DNA from: Fimbriimonadaceae bacterium
GTDB lineage: Bacteria > Armatimonadota > Fimbriimonadia > Fimbriimonadales > Fimbriimonadaceae
Assembly: GCA_019454145.1 (NCBI GenBank)
Contig: CP075366.1
Span: 1,343,564-1,407,563 of the forward strand
DNA: 64,000 nucleotides
Direction of reading: 5' to 3'
A program made the position numbers and the translations under genes. Below are positions 19,126 to 27,197 of this stretch, piece by piece. Positions within the stretch are counted from its first letter, which is position 1, and each line of letters starts with the position of its first letter. The notes beneath the pieces are model-generated. The model was not told the origin of the DNA. It ran no database searches and worked only from the letters and a program-made list of their open reading frames with translations.

Positions 19126-19770
19126 ATGCGCTTGCGGCGCCTGGGCGAATCTCTCATCATTCTACAAGACCTCCCCGCCCCTGCGGTTGAGGTTGCTCAC
19201 AATCTATGTGCACAAGGTTTGCCTGGATTGATTGAAGCGGTGCCTGCCTTCGATCAAGTGGGTGTTTATTTCGACCCTGATGTATTTGATAAAGGATTAC
19301 TTGATAGCGACTTTGATAGGATTCAGGCAAACAATATTAATCCAAGTCACTTCAAAATTCCGATTCTATTCGATGGATTGGATATGGATCGCATCCGAGA
19401 TTTATTGCGAATTTCCGCAGAAGAACTTACTTCAACGATCACCAAAGCCACGTTTACTGTGGAAGCAATTGGATTCTGCCCCGGGTTTCCTTATCTTTCT
19501 GGATTGCCTGTAGAATTACAAGGATTAACCCGGCTGGATTCGCCACGAGCGGCAGTTCCGCCTGGATCGCTGGCGATTGTTGGCGACCAAGCTTGCATCT
19601 ATCCGCAAGCAACACCCGGTGGTTGGAACATCATCGGTCGCACATCCATGGTCATCTGTGATCCTGACCAAGATTTCTTTCCACTTGCGGTGGGAGACAC
19701 AATCCAGTTCGTTGATGCTAGCGAGGAAGAACTTGACCAAATGGAGGGACAGTGCATTCAAGGTTCATAG
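19126..19770 (+). CDS. pxpB: 5-oxoprolinase subunit PxpB (KipI family)
   Basis: Component of the ATP-dependent prokaryotic 5-oxoprolinase PxpABC, which opens 5-oxoproline (pyroglutamate), a spontaneous glutamine damage product, to glutamate. The 214-aa protein shows the allophanate-hydrolase-subunit-1 pattern: 'VEAIGFCPGFPYLSGLP', 'PRAAVPPGSLAIVGDQACIYPQATPGGWNIIGRT' and 'DTIQFV'. The next gene begins inside its 3' end (19-bp overlap). It is divergent from dut with 23 bp between start codons, so the promoters must overlap dut/pxpB coding ends. The name KipI refers to the Bacillus kinase-inhibitor activity of a homologue; the oxoprolinase role is favoured by the full pxpBAC set here. Confidence 0.93.
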   Translation: MRLRRLGESLIILQDLPAPAVEVAHNLCAQGLPGLIEAVPAFDQVGVYFDPDVFDKGLLDSDFDRIQANNINPSHFKIPILFDGLDMDRIRDLLRISAEELTSTITKATFTVEAIGFCPGFPYLSGLPVELQGLTRLDSPRAAVPPGSLAIVGDQACIYPQATPGGWNIIGRTSMVICDPDQDFFPLAVGDTIQFVDASEEELDQMEGQCIQGS

Positions 19771-20441
19771 ACTTGAACGCCGACTTGGGCGAAGGAGTTG
19801 CTTGGGAACTTGAAGTCCTTCCGTACATTTCAAGTGCCAATGTTGCTTGTGGAGCCTACGCTGGTTCGGAGAAAACAACAAGAAAATCTGTTGAAGCTTG
19901 TCTCGACCATAAGGTGCAGGTAGGGGCACATCCGGGTTATCCCGACCAAGTGAATTTTGGACGGCGTGCCTTTTCCGAGATTGGCATATCATATCAAGAA
20001 TTAGCTGAAAGTCTGAACAGACAACTTTCGCTGATTCCCGAGGCAACTTACGTCAAGCCCCACGGAGCCTTTTACAACGAAACCGCTAAATCGCAAGATG
20101 AAACCCTCGCCGACATCTTGATTCAACTCTTGAAAGATCATAACCTCCCCTTACTCGGACTCCCATTTACTGCTCACGTACAGATTGCAGATGCGGCAGG
20201 CGTTCGATTCTTAAAAGAGGGATTCATAGACCGCCGCTACGACGAAAACCATCAGCTTCTTCCTCGTAGCGAGCCGAACAGCATTATTTATGACCGGGAT
20301 GAGGCAATCCAGCAAGCACTGCGACTAGCGGAATCGTGCGATTCACTATGTGTTCACGGCGACAATCACCAGGCGATTGAACTCCTCGCTTCGGTGAGAG
20401 ACGCATTAATTCGTGAAGGGTACGAAATCAAACCATGCTGA
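19752..20441 (+). CDS. pxpA: 5-oxoprolinase subunit PxpA (LamB/YcsF family)
   Basis: Catalytic TIM-barrel-like subunit of PxpABC. The 229-aa protein has the family opening 'DLNADLGEG', 'SSANVACGAYAG', 'VGAHPGYPD--NFGRR', 'YVKPHGAFYN' and 'LCVHGDN'. The start is GTG at 19752, supported by GGAGGGACA immediately upstream and by the 'MHSRFIDLNADLGEG' family N terminus. It overlaps pxpB by 19 bp and pxpC by 7 bp, ensuring coordinated synthesis of the complex. Confidence 0.94.
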   Translation: MHSRFIDLNADLGEGVAWELEVLPYISSANVACGAYAGSEKTTRKSVEACLDHKVQVGAHPGYPDQVNFGRRAFSEIGISYQELAESLNRQLSLIPEATYVKPHGAFYNETAKSQDETLADILIQLLKDHNLPLLGLPFTAHVQIADAAGVRFLKEGFIDRRYDENHQLLPRSEPNSIIYDRDEAIQQALRLAESCDSLCVHGDNHQAIELLASVRDALIREGYEIKPC

Positions 20442-21289
20442 TTCATTCTCCGTATCCAGGAAACTTCGTCATTCCTCCCGCAATGGCAGGGAAAAGAGCA
20501 AAGGGCGTTCCCGCAGGCCGGCCGTGCGACCCGGTTCTTGGCGCAATCGTCCAGCACCTCGCCGAAAATAAGACTGTAATTGAAATCACGACACCGTTAA
20601 CTCTTCAAGCTGAAACAAATACGACAATTACCATCGCCTCGCTTCCCAACTCCCACGTGTTCCCCGATCATCCAACCTTTTGCCTTGGCCTTATTCATGT
20701 AAAGGCAGGTGAATCAATCTTCCTTCATTCTCCATCTGCAGGCTTGAGGGCGTATGTTAGTTGGAAATATCTAATTGCCGATTCCGTTCTCCCAAAGCCG
20801 TTAATAGCTAACTCAAACATTTCGGAGCAATACAAAGCAACCCAAATTCTTGCTCTCGACCCGAGGCTTATCCCACTGCCAAGTAAAGCTATTCGCTACA
20901 TTCCCACAACTGAAGCCTTATCAGAGGATTGGAAAGTAACCGCCAAAATCAGCCGGATTGGAACGAGGCTGCAAGGGCAAACCCCAAACTTACACAGCCT
21001 GCAAAGATCAGAGCCATCCATCCACGGAGCTATCCAAGTAACACCGGGCGACGAGATTCTGATTCATGGCCCCGATGGGCCAACTCTGGGCGGCTACCCA
21101 AAGGCCGGAGCCGTGATTTCAGCCGACTTTGATATCCTCGCCCAATTACGACCCCAAGCAAACATCCAACTAATGCCCGTGACCTTTGAAGAAGCAACCG
21201 CTCTCCGCAAGGAAAAGCAAAGGCACCTTGAATCAACTCTGAATCAAATCACCCAGGTACTTCACCTCAACCCTTTCCCCAGGCCGTAG
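20435..21289 (+). CDS. pxpC: 5-oxoprolinase subunit PxpC (allophanate-hydrolase subunit 2-like)
   Basis: Third PxpABC component (biotin-dependent-carboxylase-like/AHS2 domain), 284 aa. Recognisable parts are 'GVPAGRPCDPVLG' near the N terminus, 'SPSAGLRAYVSW', a diverged 'KISRIGTRLQGQ' that replaces the common SRMGYRL(E/Q)G motif, and 'GPTLGGYPKAGAVISAD' near residues 208-226. It starts 7 bp inside pxpA. A DCC-family gene follows after 13 bp and may share the transcript. Confidence 0.92.
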   Translation: MLIHSPYPGNFVIPPAMAGKRAKGVPAGRPCDPVLGAIVQHLAENKTVIEITTPLTLQAETNTTITIASLPNSHVFPDHPTFCLGLIHVKAGESIFLHSPSAGLRAYVSWKYLIADSVLPKPLIANSNISEQYKATQILALDPRLIPLPSKAIRYIPTTEALSEDWKVTAKISRIGTRLQGQTPNLHSLQRSEPSIHGAIQVTPGDEILIHGPDGPTLGGYPKAGAVISADFDILAQLRPQANIQLMPVTFEEATALRKEKQRHLESTLNQITQVLHLNPFPRP

Positions 21290-21302
21290 AATAATAGCAA
21301 CG

Positions 21303-21692
21303 ATGCTCGATGAGCGACCAACTTTTGTGTACGACGGCGATTGCGGATTCTGCCAACGCAGTGTCGCTTTTTATGCTGCCCGTGACCCAGAAAATCGGTT
21401 GCGATACGCATCTAACTTAGTTGAGCCACTCATTCTAGAAAACCCTGACCGTGTCGCTCAAGCTAAACGTGAAGTTATTCTTTTTCAAAATGGAAACGTT
21501 TACGGGGGTTCCGAAGCGGCGATCCGAGCATGGCTTGTGCTCCGCCCAAAAAGCTTGCTGAAAATTTTCCTGGCTAAACCACTCAATTACGTAGCTGAGG
21601 GTTGCTACCGTTTGGTAGCTAAAAACAGATTGCTGATTAGCCGATTGCTCGGGATTCCTGCGACCTGTGGAATTCAACCTAAAGCAAAATAA
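21303..21692 (+). CDS. DCC-family thiol-disulfide oxidoreductase-like protein (DUF393)
   Basis: A 129-aa protein with the diagnostic 'VYDGDCGFCQRSVAFY' (residues 8-23), the thioredoxin-like CxxC-type active site of the DCC family, plus the usual 'GGSEAAIRAWLVL' and C-terminal 'RLLG' region. Substrate unknown. It follows pxpC by 13 bp and probably ends that transcript. Confidence 0.85.
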   Translation: MLDERPTFVYDGDCGFCQRSVAFYAARDPENRLRYASNLVEPLILENPDRVAQAKREVILFQNGNVYGGSEAAIRAWLVLRPKSLLKIFLAKPLNYVAEGCYRLVAKNRLLISRLLGIPATCGIQPKAK

Positions 21693-21723
21693 AAAGACTC
21701 CTGGAGCGCATACTCCCGGAGCC
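21687..21723 (-). terminator. Terminator for the S41 protease gene
   Basis: On the minus strand an imperfect 11-bp stem (21696-21723, CTCC/GGAG core with a 6-7 nt loop) is followed by TTTTTATTTT. It overlaps the last codons of the convergent DCC gene. Confidence 0.7.
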
Positions 21724-21734
21724 AATACACTATC

Positions 21735-23012
21735 TTAGTACAGGAAGGTGTTGACCGCTTTAAGCGCGGCAACCGCAGCATTCAAGATGACATCGTCTTG
21801 AGTTCCCCGGGGGACTTCAACCGCGTGAGTTGGCACTACCGGGTCACCTTCCAAGCGTTGACCTTTGATCGTCACATAGTCGCTCACTGGGTACTGGAGT
21901 TCAAATCCGCTAGCCAATCGGCTGTAAGTGGAAGCCAAAACTGCCCCTCGCGTGTTTGCTCCAACCACAAAGGAATTGCGAACTTCTTTGATTGCGGCCG
22001 CGAAAATCTCGCTCGCGCTGGCAGAACCTCGGTTGACCAACACCGCCATCGTGCCATCAAACCGGGGGACAGGTGGTGCGGTAGGCCGGAACTTTTGCGT
22101 TCCCCAAGTTGCGATCTCTTTGACGGTAGCGGTTTCCAGGCTCTTTTCCTTGAGGTAGGCGTTCATCATGCCTTTGTTAACGAACGTGCCGACTGGCAAA
22201 TTAGGATCAATAAACAAGCCCATCAGATGAGCAAGGTTATTGACTGCGCCGCCACCGTTATTGCGGAGATCAATGATGATAGATTTTGCGCCCTTGTCTT
22301 CGGCTTCCTTCACCATATTGTTGATATCTGTTCGCTCGTAACCACGTGAGAACGAATTGATTCGGATCATCGCGATTCCTTCACTCGGCCAAGTCAGAGT
22401 GTCTTTGCGGACAACCACGTACTCACCCGCTTCTATTTTGATATTCAGTTCTTCTTTGCCGCGCTGGATTTTCACGGTCAAGGCTTCGTTAGGAGCGTTT
22501 TGCAGTCGCGATTCTGCGGTTACTTTTGCACCGTTGATTTCAACAATCTTGTCTCCGACTTTAACCCCTGCCTTTGCTGCTGGACTGCCTTCGGCAACCG
22601 ATTGCACCGTCATCGCACCATCGGCGAACTGTGCGCCCATGCCAAGACCAGTGGTGACCCCAGTACGTCGGAACGTCGCGGTGCGAGGCGTTTGCAAACC
22701 AACGTGACTGATGCCGAAACTGCGGAGCATCCGATTGACTTCTCCAGCGAATGCGTTTTCTGTATCCGCTTTGTCGAGAGCTTCTTTTTTCTCGGCGACC
22801 ATGGCATCCCATTTAGAAAAATCGAGCCCAGGAACAAAAGCGCGCTTTTCAAGCGTGTCTTTCACTCCGGCGAGGATTTCTGCGCGGATTTCGGGGGTTA
22901 AAGTTGGAGCGGCGTTTGCCTGACCGCCCGCTTGAGCAAATGCCAACCCTGGCAGAACGAGCGTGCCAAGCACAACGAATCGCGCCCATTGGCGAATAGA
23001 ATTCGACAGCAT
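21735..23012 (-). CDS. S41-family peptidase with PDZ domain
   Basis: Secreted tail-specific-type protease, 425 aa. Signal peptide (hydrophobic core residues 12-25, AFA-QA cleavage), helical N-terminal part, PDZ domain (about 120-200: 'TTGLGMGAQFADGAMTVQSVAEGSPAAKAGVKVGDKIVEING' region), then the S41 core with 'IIDLRNNGGGAVNNL' and the nucleophile region 'LVNRGSASASEIFAAAIKE'. The lysine that completes the Ser-Lys dyad in CtpA-type enzymes, normally in a G-x-T-x-G-K-G stretch, is missing: the sequence is 'GANTRGAVLAS'. It may use a different triad, as tricorn-type relatives do, or be inactive. Single gene with its own terminator. Confidence 0.85.
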   Translation of the reverse strand: MLSNSIRQWARFVVLGTLVLPGLAFAQAGGQANAAPTLTPEIRAEILAGVKDTLEKRAFVPGLDFSKWDAMVAEKKEALDKADTENAFAGEVNRMLRSFGISHVGLQTPRTATFRRTGVTTGLGMGAQFADGAMTVQSVAEGSPAAKAGVKVGDKIVEINGAKVTAESRLQNAPNEALTVKIQRGKEELNIKIEAGEYVVVRKDTLTWPSEGIAMIRINSFSRGYERTDINNMVKEAEDKGAKSIIIDLRNNGGGAVNNLAHLMGLFIDPNLPVGTFVNKGMMNAYLKEKSLETATVKEIATWGTQKFRPTAPPVPRFDGTMAVLVNRGSASASEIFAAAIKEVRNSFVVGANTRGAVLASTYSRLASGFELQYPVSDYVTIKGQRLEGDPVVPTHAVEVPRGTQDDVILNAAVAALKAVNTFLY

Positions 23013-23144
23013 AAACGATCTAAACGAAGAATAGTCGCCAAAGTTCGCCCGATTTTTTCAAGTTTTCCGCCCCAAAACGCCCAATCCGGGGGCTCAACTT
23101 GACCGGCGTGGCGCGTGCCTGCAATAATCTAACTCCCAACGAGT

Positions 23145-23220
23145 GGGGATATAGCTCAGCTGGGAGAGCGCTTCCATGGCATGGAAGAGGTCAGGGGTTC
23201 GAGCCCCCTTATCTCCACCA
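23145..23220 (+). tRNA. tRNA-Ala (anticodon GGC)
   Basis: A 76-nt cloverleaf. The acceptor stem GGGGATA pairs with TATCTCC (one G-U pair), the D arm is AGCTC--GAGC, the anticodon stem CTTCC/GGAAG holds loop ATGGCAT with GGC at positions 34-36, and the T arm is AGGGG-TTCGAGC-CCCCT. The 3' CCA is encoded (23218-23220). GGC reads GCC/GCU alanine codons. Confidence 0.97.
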
Positions 23221-23243
23221 GGTTCAATTGAACCTGATTTTTT
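23220..23243 (+). terminator. Rho-independent terminator of tRNA-Ala
   Basis: Palindrome AGGTTCAATTGAACCT beginning at the last base of the tRNA, followed by GATTTTTT. Confidence 0.8.
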
Positions 23244-23298
23244 CGCTTAGATATTCATCCAGCCACCGGGACGAAGCACTCGGACTTATTTTGCCCAT

Positions 23299-23329
23299 AA
23301 AAAATGCCGCCCCATTCAGAGCGGCATTT
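23299..23329 (-). terminator. Terminator at the end of the RHS locus
   Basis: Minus-strand stem AAATGCCGC/GCGGCATTT with a 10-nt loop, running into TTTTTTA. It lies 21 bp beyond the last RHS tail remnant and probably ends the long minus-strand unit that begins near 34.7 kb. Confidence 0.8.
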
Positions 23330-23349
23330 CAAATTTTGGTAGTCTTAAT

Positions 23350-23415
23350 TTACCCGGAGCGATGCTCGCTCCGGATTTGACCATTGACAGTTAAATATGT
23401 TTTAGATAAAGCCAT
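23350..23415 (-). pseudogene. Truncated RHS tail remnant of orphan copy 2 (21 codons)
   Basis: ATG at 23415 overlaps the stop of the RHS fragment upstream (TAATG) with AGGAG before it, exactly as in the other two copies. It reads MALSKTYLTVNGQIRSEHRSG and then stops at 23350. The sequence matches the start of the full tail gene at 27194 (MALSKTYYSINGQIRGEHRSG). Everything downstream of that point is lost, so no core or tip is encoded. Confidence 0.75.
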
Positions 23416-23675
23416 TAATTTGTTTCTCCTATGTATTCGCTACCATCCCAAACCAGCGTACTTGTACTACCACTCGCAACTTCACTTCGTTTCAGACCAT
23501 CGCCGGAATAAGTATACGTCACTACCGTAGCCCCCTGTGTATGAGATATCTGACGATTCTCTTTATCGTAACCAAGCGTTACCGTAGTAAGGCTTGCAAT
23601 GTAAAGGCCTCCCGAAATAGCCTCAAGATTCCCGCTAGTATCGTAAAAAGGTAAGTTATTCGATAACAGATTCAC
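23415..23675 (-). pseudogene. RHS core 3' fragment, orphan copy 2
   Basis: From about codon 12, the 86 codons match the last 75 residues of the RHS core as found in orphan copy 1, including 'YDKENRQISHTQGATVV', 'TYSGDGLKRSE' and the end 'LVWDGSEYIGETN'. The first ten residues are unrelated. The frame opens with a GTG preceded by GAGG. It is best read as a displaced module rather than a functional gene. Confidence 0.75.
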
Positions 23676-23697
23676 CTCATTTAATTACTGTTTTGAA

Positions 23698-24009
23698 CTA
23701 CCTATCAATTCCTAAAAGTAATTCTACCAATTCATTCATCTCATCGGACGTAAAATATTTAGACTCCAATATATACCATTCCAATTTCTCTCTTAGAGCT
23801 GTTCCAGGCAAACAATAAATCTTTATCTCGCTGGATCCCACTCTAAGCGAGTCATAATCAAAATGAAGAATAAGTTCTGGATCGAGAGACAGGATGTAGG
23901 TCGGACATTCATCTACTAAACGTCCAGCAAATAGTCTTTTAACAATATCTGCTTCTTGACTAATTCCTGCCCCAAGATCTTCTGAGTATACTTTTCTGAG
24001 ATTTAACAT
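23698..24009 (-). CDS. Candidate immunity protein for RHS tail 2
   Basis: A 103-aa acidic, Leu-rich soluble protein with no family I recognise. The assignment rests on position: its ATG (24007-24009) overlaps the final codons and stop of the tail-2 gene, the arrangement expected of toxin-immunity pairs in RHS and CDI loci, where the immunity gene directly follows the toxin tip. Its base composition is AT-rich like the tip. It is followed at once by the next RHS fragment. Confidence 0.55.
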   Translation of the reverse strand: MLNLRKVYSEDLGAGISQEADIVKRLFAGRLVDECPTYILSLDPELILHFDYDSLRVGSSEIKIYCLPGTALREKLEWYILESKYFTSDEMNELVELLLGIDR

Positions 24010-24908
24010 GGAGGTACGTGATTTGCCGAGGCCTTACTGCAATTTATGAGTCCCGCCATAGCACCTGTAAAAGCAACTATATGACCGTAATCGCCGCCTT
24101 TAAAACACTCATTATTGATTCTGGCTCTAGCGCCAGCGCATGCTGCAAATTTTCTCAAGTTATCTCTAATATCTGAGCATGACATTGTTATGACCCCAGC
24201 TGTGCTTCCACAACTACGAGGGGCATTCGCACCTTTACACTTCATATTTACGTCATCCTGCAGGGCCTTCTTGCGCCATGGTGTACAATCGCCATTAGGA
24301 GAGCCTACACATACTCCTATATACGCCTCCGATATTCCAGTAAAGTAAGTTCCAAAACAAGTGTAGCAAGTAACTGTAGTCTCAACTATTGTACATTTGA
24401 TCAGTTTACCTTTCGTCTGACCAGCAATAGCACGTTTTCTGTCGCAATCTGCTTGAACATTTACCTCCTCAGCTTTGTTACAAGGCCTAGTCTTTACTGA
24501 TGTATTTACCCAAACGCAAAAAGCACCGCTGGGGTCAACTGCGCTCATCGCCATTCCTTCTACATATCCATATGGCATTTCTTGTGGCCAGAGTGGATCG
24601 CTAGTCGTCCAAGCACCATCCATGAATGAGTAGTGCCGTGCCCGCACGTAGTGCGAACTCCACTCAAGTCCAGTAGAGCGGTAGCCATGACTTCCGTTCC
24701 AAGTGAACTTGTAACCGCTCATATTGAAGTTAGTAAGGAACTCACCAGAAGTATCGTAGGTGGCAAGTGCCACCTCCCAATCGTTTTGGAAAACAGCTAC
24801 AACATTGCCTAAAGCATCCCGCACATAATCACGAGCATCCGTTTCACCCACTCTTAGTTCTGCGTGGATTTCACCATCAACACTATAATATTTTCTAGCT
24901 AAAGCCAT
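24003..24908 (-). CDS. RHS C-terminal tail 2 (RHS core end plus Cys-rich tip)
   Basis: A separately translated RHS tail of 301 aa. ATG 24908 overlaps the stop of the RHS fragment upstream (TAATG), with AGGAG 11 bp before it. Residues 1-135 are the RHS-associated core: 'KYYSVDGEIHAELR', 'DYVRDALGNVVAVFQNDW', 'VRARHYSFMDGAWTTSDPLWPQ' and the closing 'AVDPSG'. After that comes a unique tip of about 165 residues with some 15 cysteines, ending 'ASANHVPPC', which looks disulfide-rich and extracytoplasmic. No known nuclease or protease motif is visible. By analogy with polymorphic toxins the tip is the effector; that is inference. The first codons upstream of 24908 in this frame are not needed. Confidence 0.65.
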   Translation of the reverse strand: MALARKYYSVDGEIHAELRVGETDARDYVRDALGNVVAVFQNDWEVALATYDTSGEFLTNFNMSGYKFTWNGSHGYRSTGLEWSSHYVRARHYSFMDGAWTTSDPLWPQEMPYGYVEGMAMSAVDPSGAFCVWVNTSVKTRPCNKAEEVNVQADCDRKRAIAGQTKGKLIKCTIVETTVTCYTCFGTYFTGISEAYIGVCVGSPNGDCTPWRKKALQDDVNMKCKGANAPRSCGSTAGVITMSCSDIRDNLRKFAACAGARARINNECFKGGDYGHIVAFTGAMAGLINCSKASANHVPPC

Positions 24909-25719
24909 TAATTTGTTTCTCCTATATATTCGCTTCCGTCCCAAACCAGTGTAGTTGTGCTACCGCTTGCAATTTCACTTCGTTTCAAACCATCGCCTGA
25001 ATAAGTATACGTCACAACCGTAGCTCCCTGTGTATGAGATATCTGACGATTCTCTTTATCGTAAGACATCGTTACCGTGCCTGGGTTCGCAACATAAAGA
25101 CGACCTGAAACCACTTGTAAGTTCCCGTTGGAATCGTAAGTATGAGTCACTTGGTTGCCTTGGCGATCCATGCTTGTAATCTCACCCGCTAAGTTATATT
25201 GGAACACCGCTGGCCCTTGTTCGTTGCTGTACGTGCGGTTGCCAACTTCGTCGTAACTCATGGTGTGCGTGAAGTTGCTCACGCCAGAAGCGTTGGTTTC
25301 AACCACCCGGTCGAGCTCGTCATAAGTAAACGTGCGCAGGTAGCCGTGAACCGAACTCTCCGCAGTTGGATTGCCGTTGAGGTCGTAGACCGTCCACTGC
25401 CGCGTTGTCGAACTAAACGGATTGCGGGTGACTTTCTCAATGAGATTGCCCACACTGTCGAACGTGCTCGTGACCGTTTGGCGACTAGAAGTGAGCATCG
25501 TCGTCTTCTGTCCGCGGGCATCGTACATCATCGTGGTGTACTTGCCGTTGTCCATATGCTCAACTGAAATCCGCCCGTTCACATCGTATGTGTAAGTTCG
25601 CGCTCCGCCATCCGGGTCAGTCAGGGTCTTTCGTTGACCAGCCAGGTCGTAGCTATACGCCTGAACCAGTGGCCCAGGGTCGGTTTTACCTAGTAATTGC
25701 CCGACACTGTCGTAAGCGT
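24908..25719 (-). pseudogene. RHS core 3' fragment, orphan copy 1
   Basis: Copy of the last 270 or so codons of the main RHS gene. Homology begins abruptly at about 25719, where the sequence stops matching 28065. The translated frame has no start until a GTG at 25582 ('NGRISVEHMDNGKYTTMMYDARGQ'). YD repeats are intact to the end 'LVWDGSEYIGETN'. An 85-bp tract (25603-25687) is identical to 27950-28034 of the main gene. This is the configuration of an orphan RHS-tip module kept for recombination with the expressed gene. Confidence 0.75.
25603..25687. repeat. 85-bp exact repeat shared with the main RHS gene (copy in orphan 1)
   Basis: Identical base for base to 27950-28034, in the same orientation. 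It encodes the 'KTDPGPLVQAYSYDLAGQRK' segment. Flanking sequence is similar but not identical. Confidence 0.9.
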
Positions 25720-25789
25720 TAATAATACATAAATTAAGGCTTGGTTAGCACAATCTTCTATTTGTATACCATAACTAATAATCTTATTT

Positions 25790-26275
25790 TCACTTATTAT
25801 ATTTCAATCTCAGCAACAGTCTTTGAATTCTTAGCTTTGAAGAAGATTCATCTTCTGAATTCAGAGGCCATCTTTCAAGCTCTTCGATCTGCACAGAGGT
25901 CGCTTTATCTTTAGAGGTTAATATCATGCCTATTTTCATATCATCCGCCAAGATATTTACCACATATCCATCGGAAAATTTTAATCCTAAACCTTGCATT
26001 TTTTGGAGCACATCAACCTTAATTTTATTTTCATCTTTAAATAAAGTAAACCCATTTTCATTAACACGTTGATCATTGATATAATGAGTGAAGAGCAATT
26101 CTCCGTCAATATAACCAATACAACGGTCATCCCAAGTATAGTGCCCACACGGAACATAATTTCCATTGATTTCAGCAGGGTAGCGAACTCGCATAGTATT
26201 CGTAGAAATAATTATTAGTGTTGCGGCGGCTAATACCGCCGCAACACTAATAATCAAAATAACTCTGCTACTCAT
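25790..26275 (-). CDS. Candidate immunity protein for RHS tail 1, N-terminal membrane anchor
   Basis: A 161-aa protein with one N-terminal hydrophobic helix (about residues 4-24, 'VILIISVAAVLAAATLIIIS') and an extracytoplasmic or periplasmic domain of about 135 residues. The ATG at 26275 lies inside the last codons of the tail-1 gene (stop at 26268-26270), so it is coupled to it. Position and coupling suggest an immunity role, and membrane anchoring would suit a toxin acting at the envelope. No family recognised. The 64-bp gap after it leads into orphan copy 1. Confidence 0.55.
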   Translation of the reverse strand: MSSRVILIISVAAVLAAATLIIISTNTMRVRYPAEINGNYVPCGHYTWDDRCIGYIDGELLFTHYINDQRVNENGFTLFKDENKIKVDVLQKMQGLGLKFSDGYVVNILADDMKIGMILTSKDKATSVQIEELERWPLNSEDESSSKLRIQRLLLRLKYNK

Positions 26276-27194
26276 TTGGTTTTCCAAAAGAACCGCCGAA
26301 TGGGCCCCAAGTTGAAAAACTACTTCCTGGGCAACCTCGATAAGTTGTTTTATATAATATAGGATCGTCGAACCCTGGACATTCAAGATACTGGACAATT
26401 AACTCACCGTCTTTGCATTTCCCGCCTCCTGTTTTCACCCAATTACCTTTTTCAGGCACTTCAACATAAAGGTGTATGGGGGGGTATGTGCACATCGCCA
26501 TTGCTTGAATTTTAGATTTTGGGGCAAAACATTGATACTCCTCATAGCGATAGTCTAACTTATAAGTATAACGTTTACAATCACATTCGATAGCAAATCC
26601 AAGAGTTAATTGCAGCCCACCTGATTTGTGAAACTGTCCTGTTATGTCGACACTGCCTACCAAAGTTCCGCAGGAACTTACTTCCGGGTTGCCTTTAAAA
26701 GATCTTCCAATCACTTGCCGCAATTTAGCTCCATTATTTGTCGAGTCACAAGGTGTCTTAGGTGGAATGCCTCTTTTTCCTAAGAGCGGCAATTTAGGCA
26801 CCATACCCGAGTAATCTACCGCGCTCATGACCCTTCCTTCCACATAATTATACGGCATTTCTTGAGGCCATAGCGGATCTCTGGTTGTCCATGTTCCCAT
26901 GACCTCTGAGTAGTGCCTTGCCCGAACGTAGTGAGTGACGTATGCCATGTTGGTCTTACGATAGCCATTGCCACCATTCCAAGCGAATCGATACCCATGA
27001 GAACCAAAGTTCCAATTGCTGATCATCTCCCCATAAGGCTTGTAAGAAGCTTCTGCGATCTCCCAGTCGTTTTGGAACACCGCAACTACGTTGCCAAGAT
27101 TGTCGTGCATATAATCACGAGAATTGGCTTCTCCGGAGCGGTGCTCGCCCCGGATCTGTCCATTGATAGAATAATATGTCTTTGATAGTGCCAT
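26268..27194 (-). CDS. RHS C-terminal tail 1 (RHS core end plus Cys-rich tip)
   Basis: A 308-aa separately translated tail of the main RHS protein. ATG 27194 follows the RHS stop by 3 bp and has GGAGGAG 9-15 bp upstream, inside the end of the RHS gene. Residues 1-135 carry the RHS-associated core ('YYSINGQIRGEHRSGE', 'NLGNVVAVFQNDW', 'VRARHYSEVMGTWTTRDPLWPQ', 'AVDYSG'). The remaining 170 residues are unique: about ten cysteines and a terminal Gly/Ser/Phe-rich 'STWGPFGGSFGKPNE'. The break lies within a YD beta-strand pair, so core and tail presumably assemble non-covalently. Effector activity of the tip is inferred from RHS biology, not seen. Confidence 0.7.
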   Translation of the reverse strand: MALSKTYYSINGQIRGEHRSGEANSRDYMHDNLGNVVAVFQNDWEIAEASYKPYGEMISNWNFGSHGYRFAWNGGNGYRKTNMAYVTHYVRARHYSEVMGTWTTRDPLWPQEMPYNYVEGRVMSAVDYSGMVPKLPLLGKRGIPPKTPCDSTNNGAKLRQVIGRSFKGNPEVSSCGTLVGSVDITGQFHKSGGLQLTLGFAIECDCKRYTYKLDYRYEEYQCFAPKSKIQAMAMCTYPPIHLYVEVPEKGNWVKTGGGKCKDGELIVQYLECPGFDDPILYKTTYRGCPGSSFSTWGPFGGSFGKPNE

Positions 27195-27197
27195 TTT

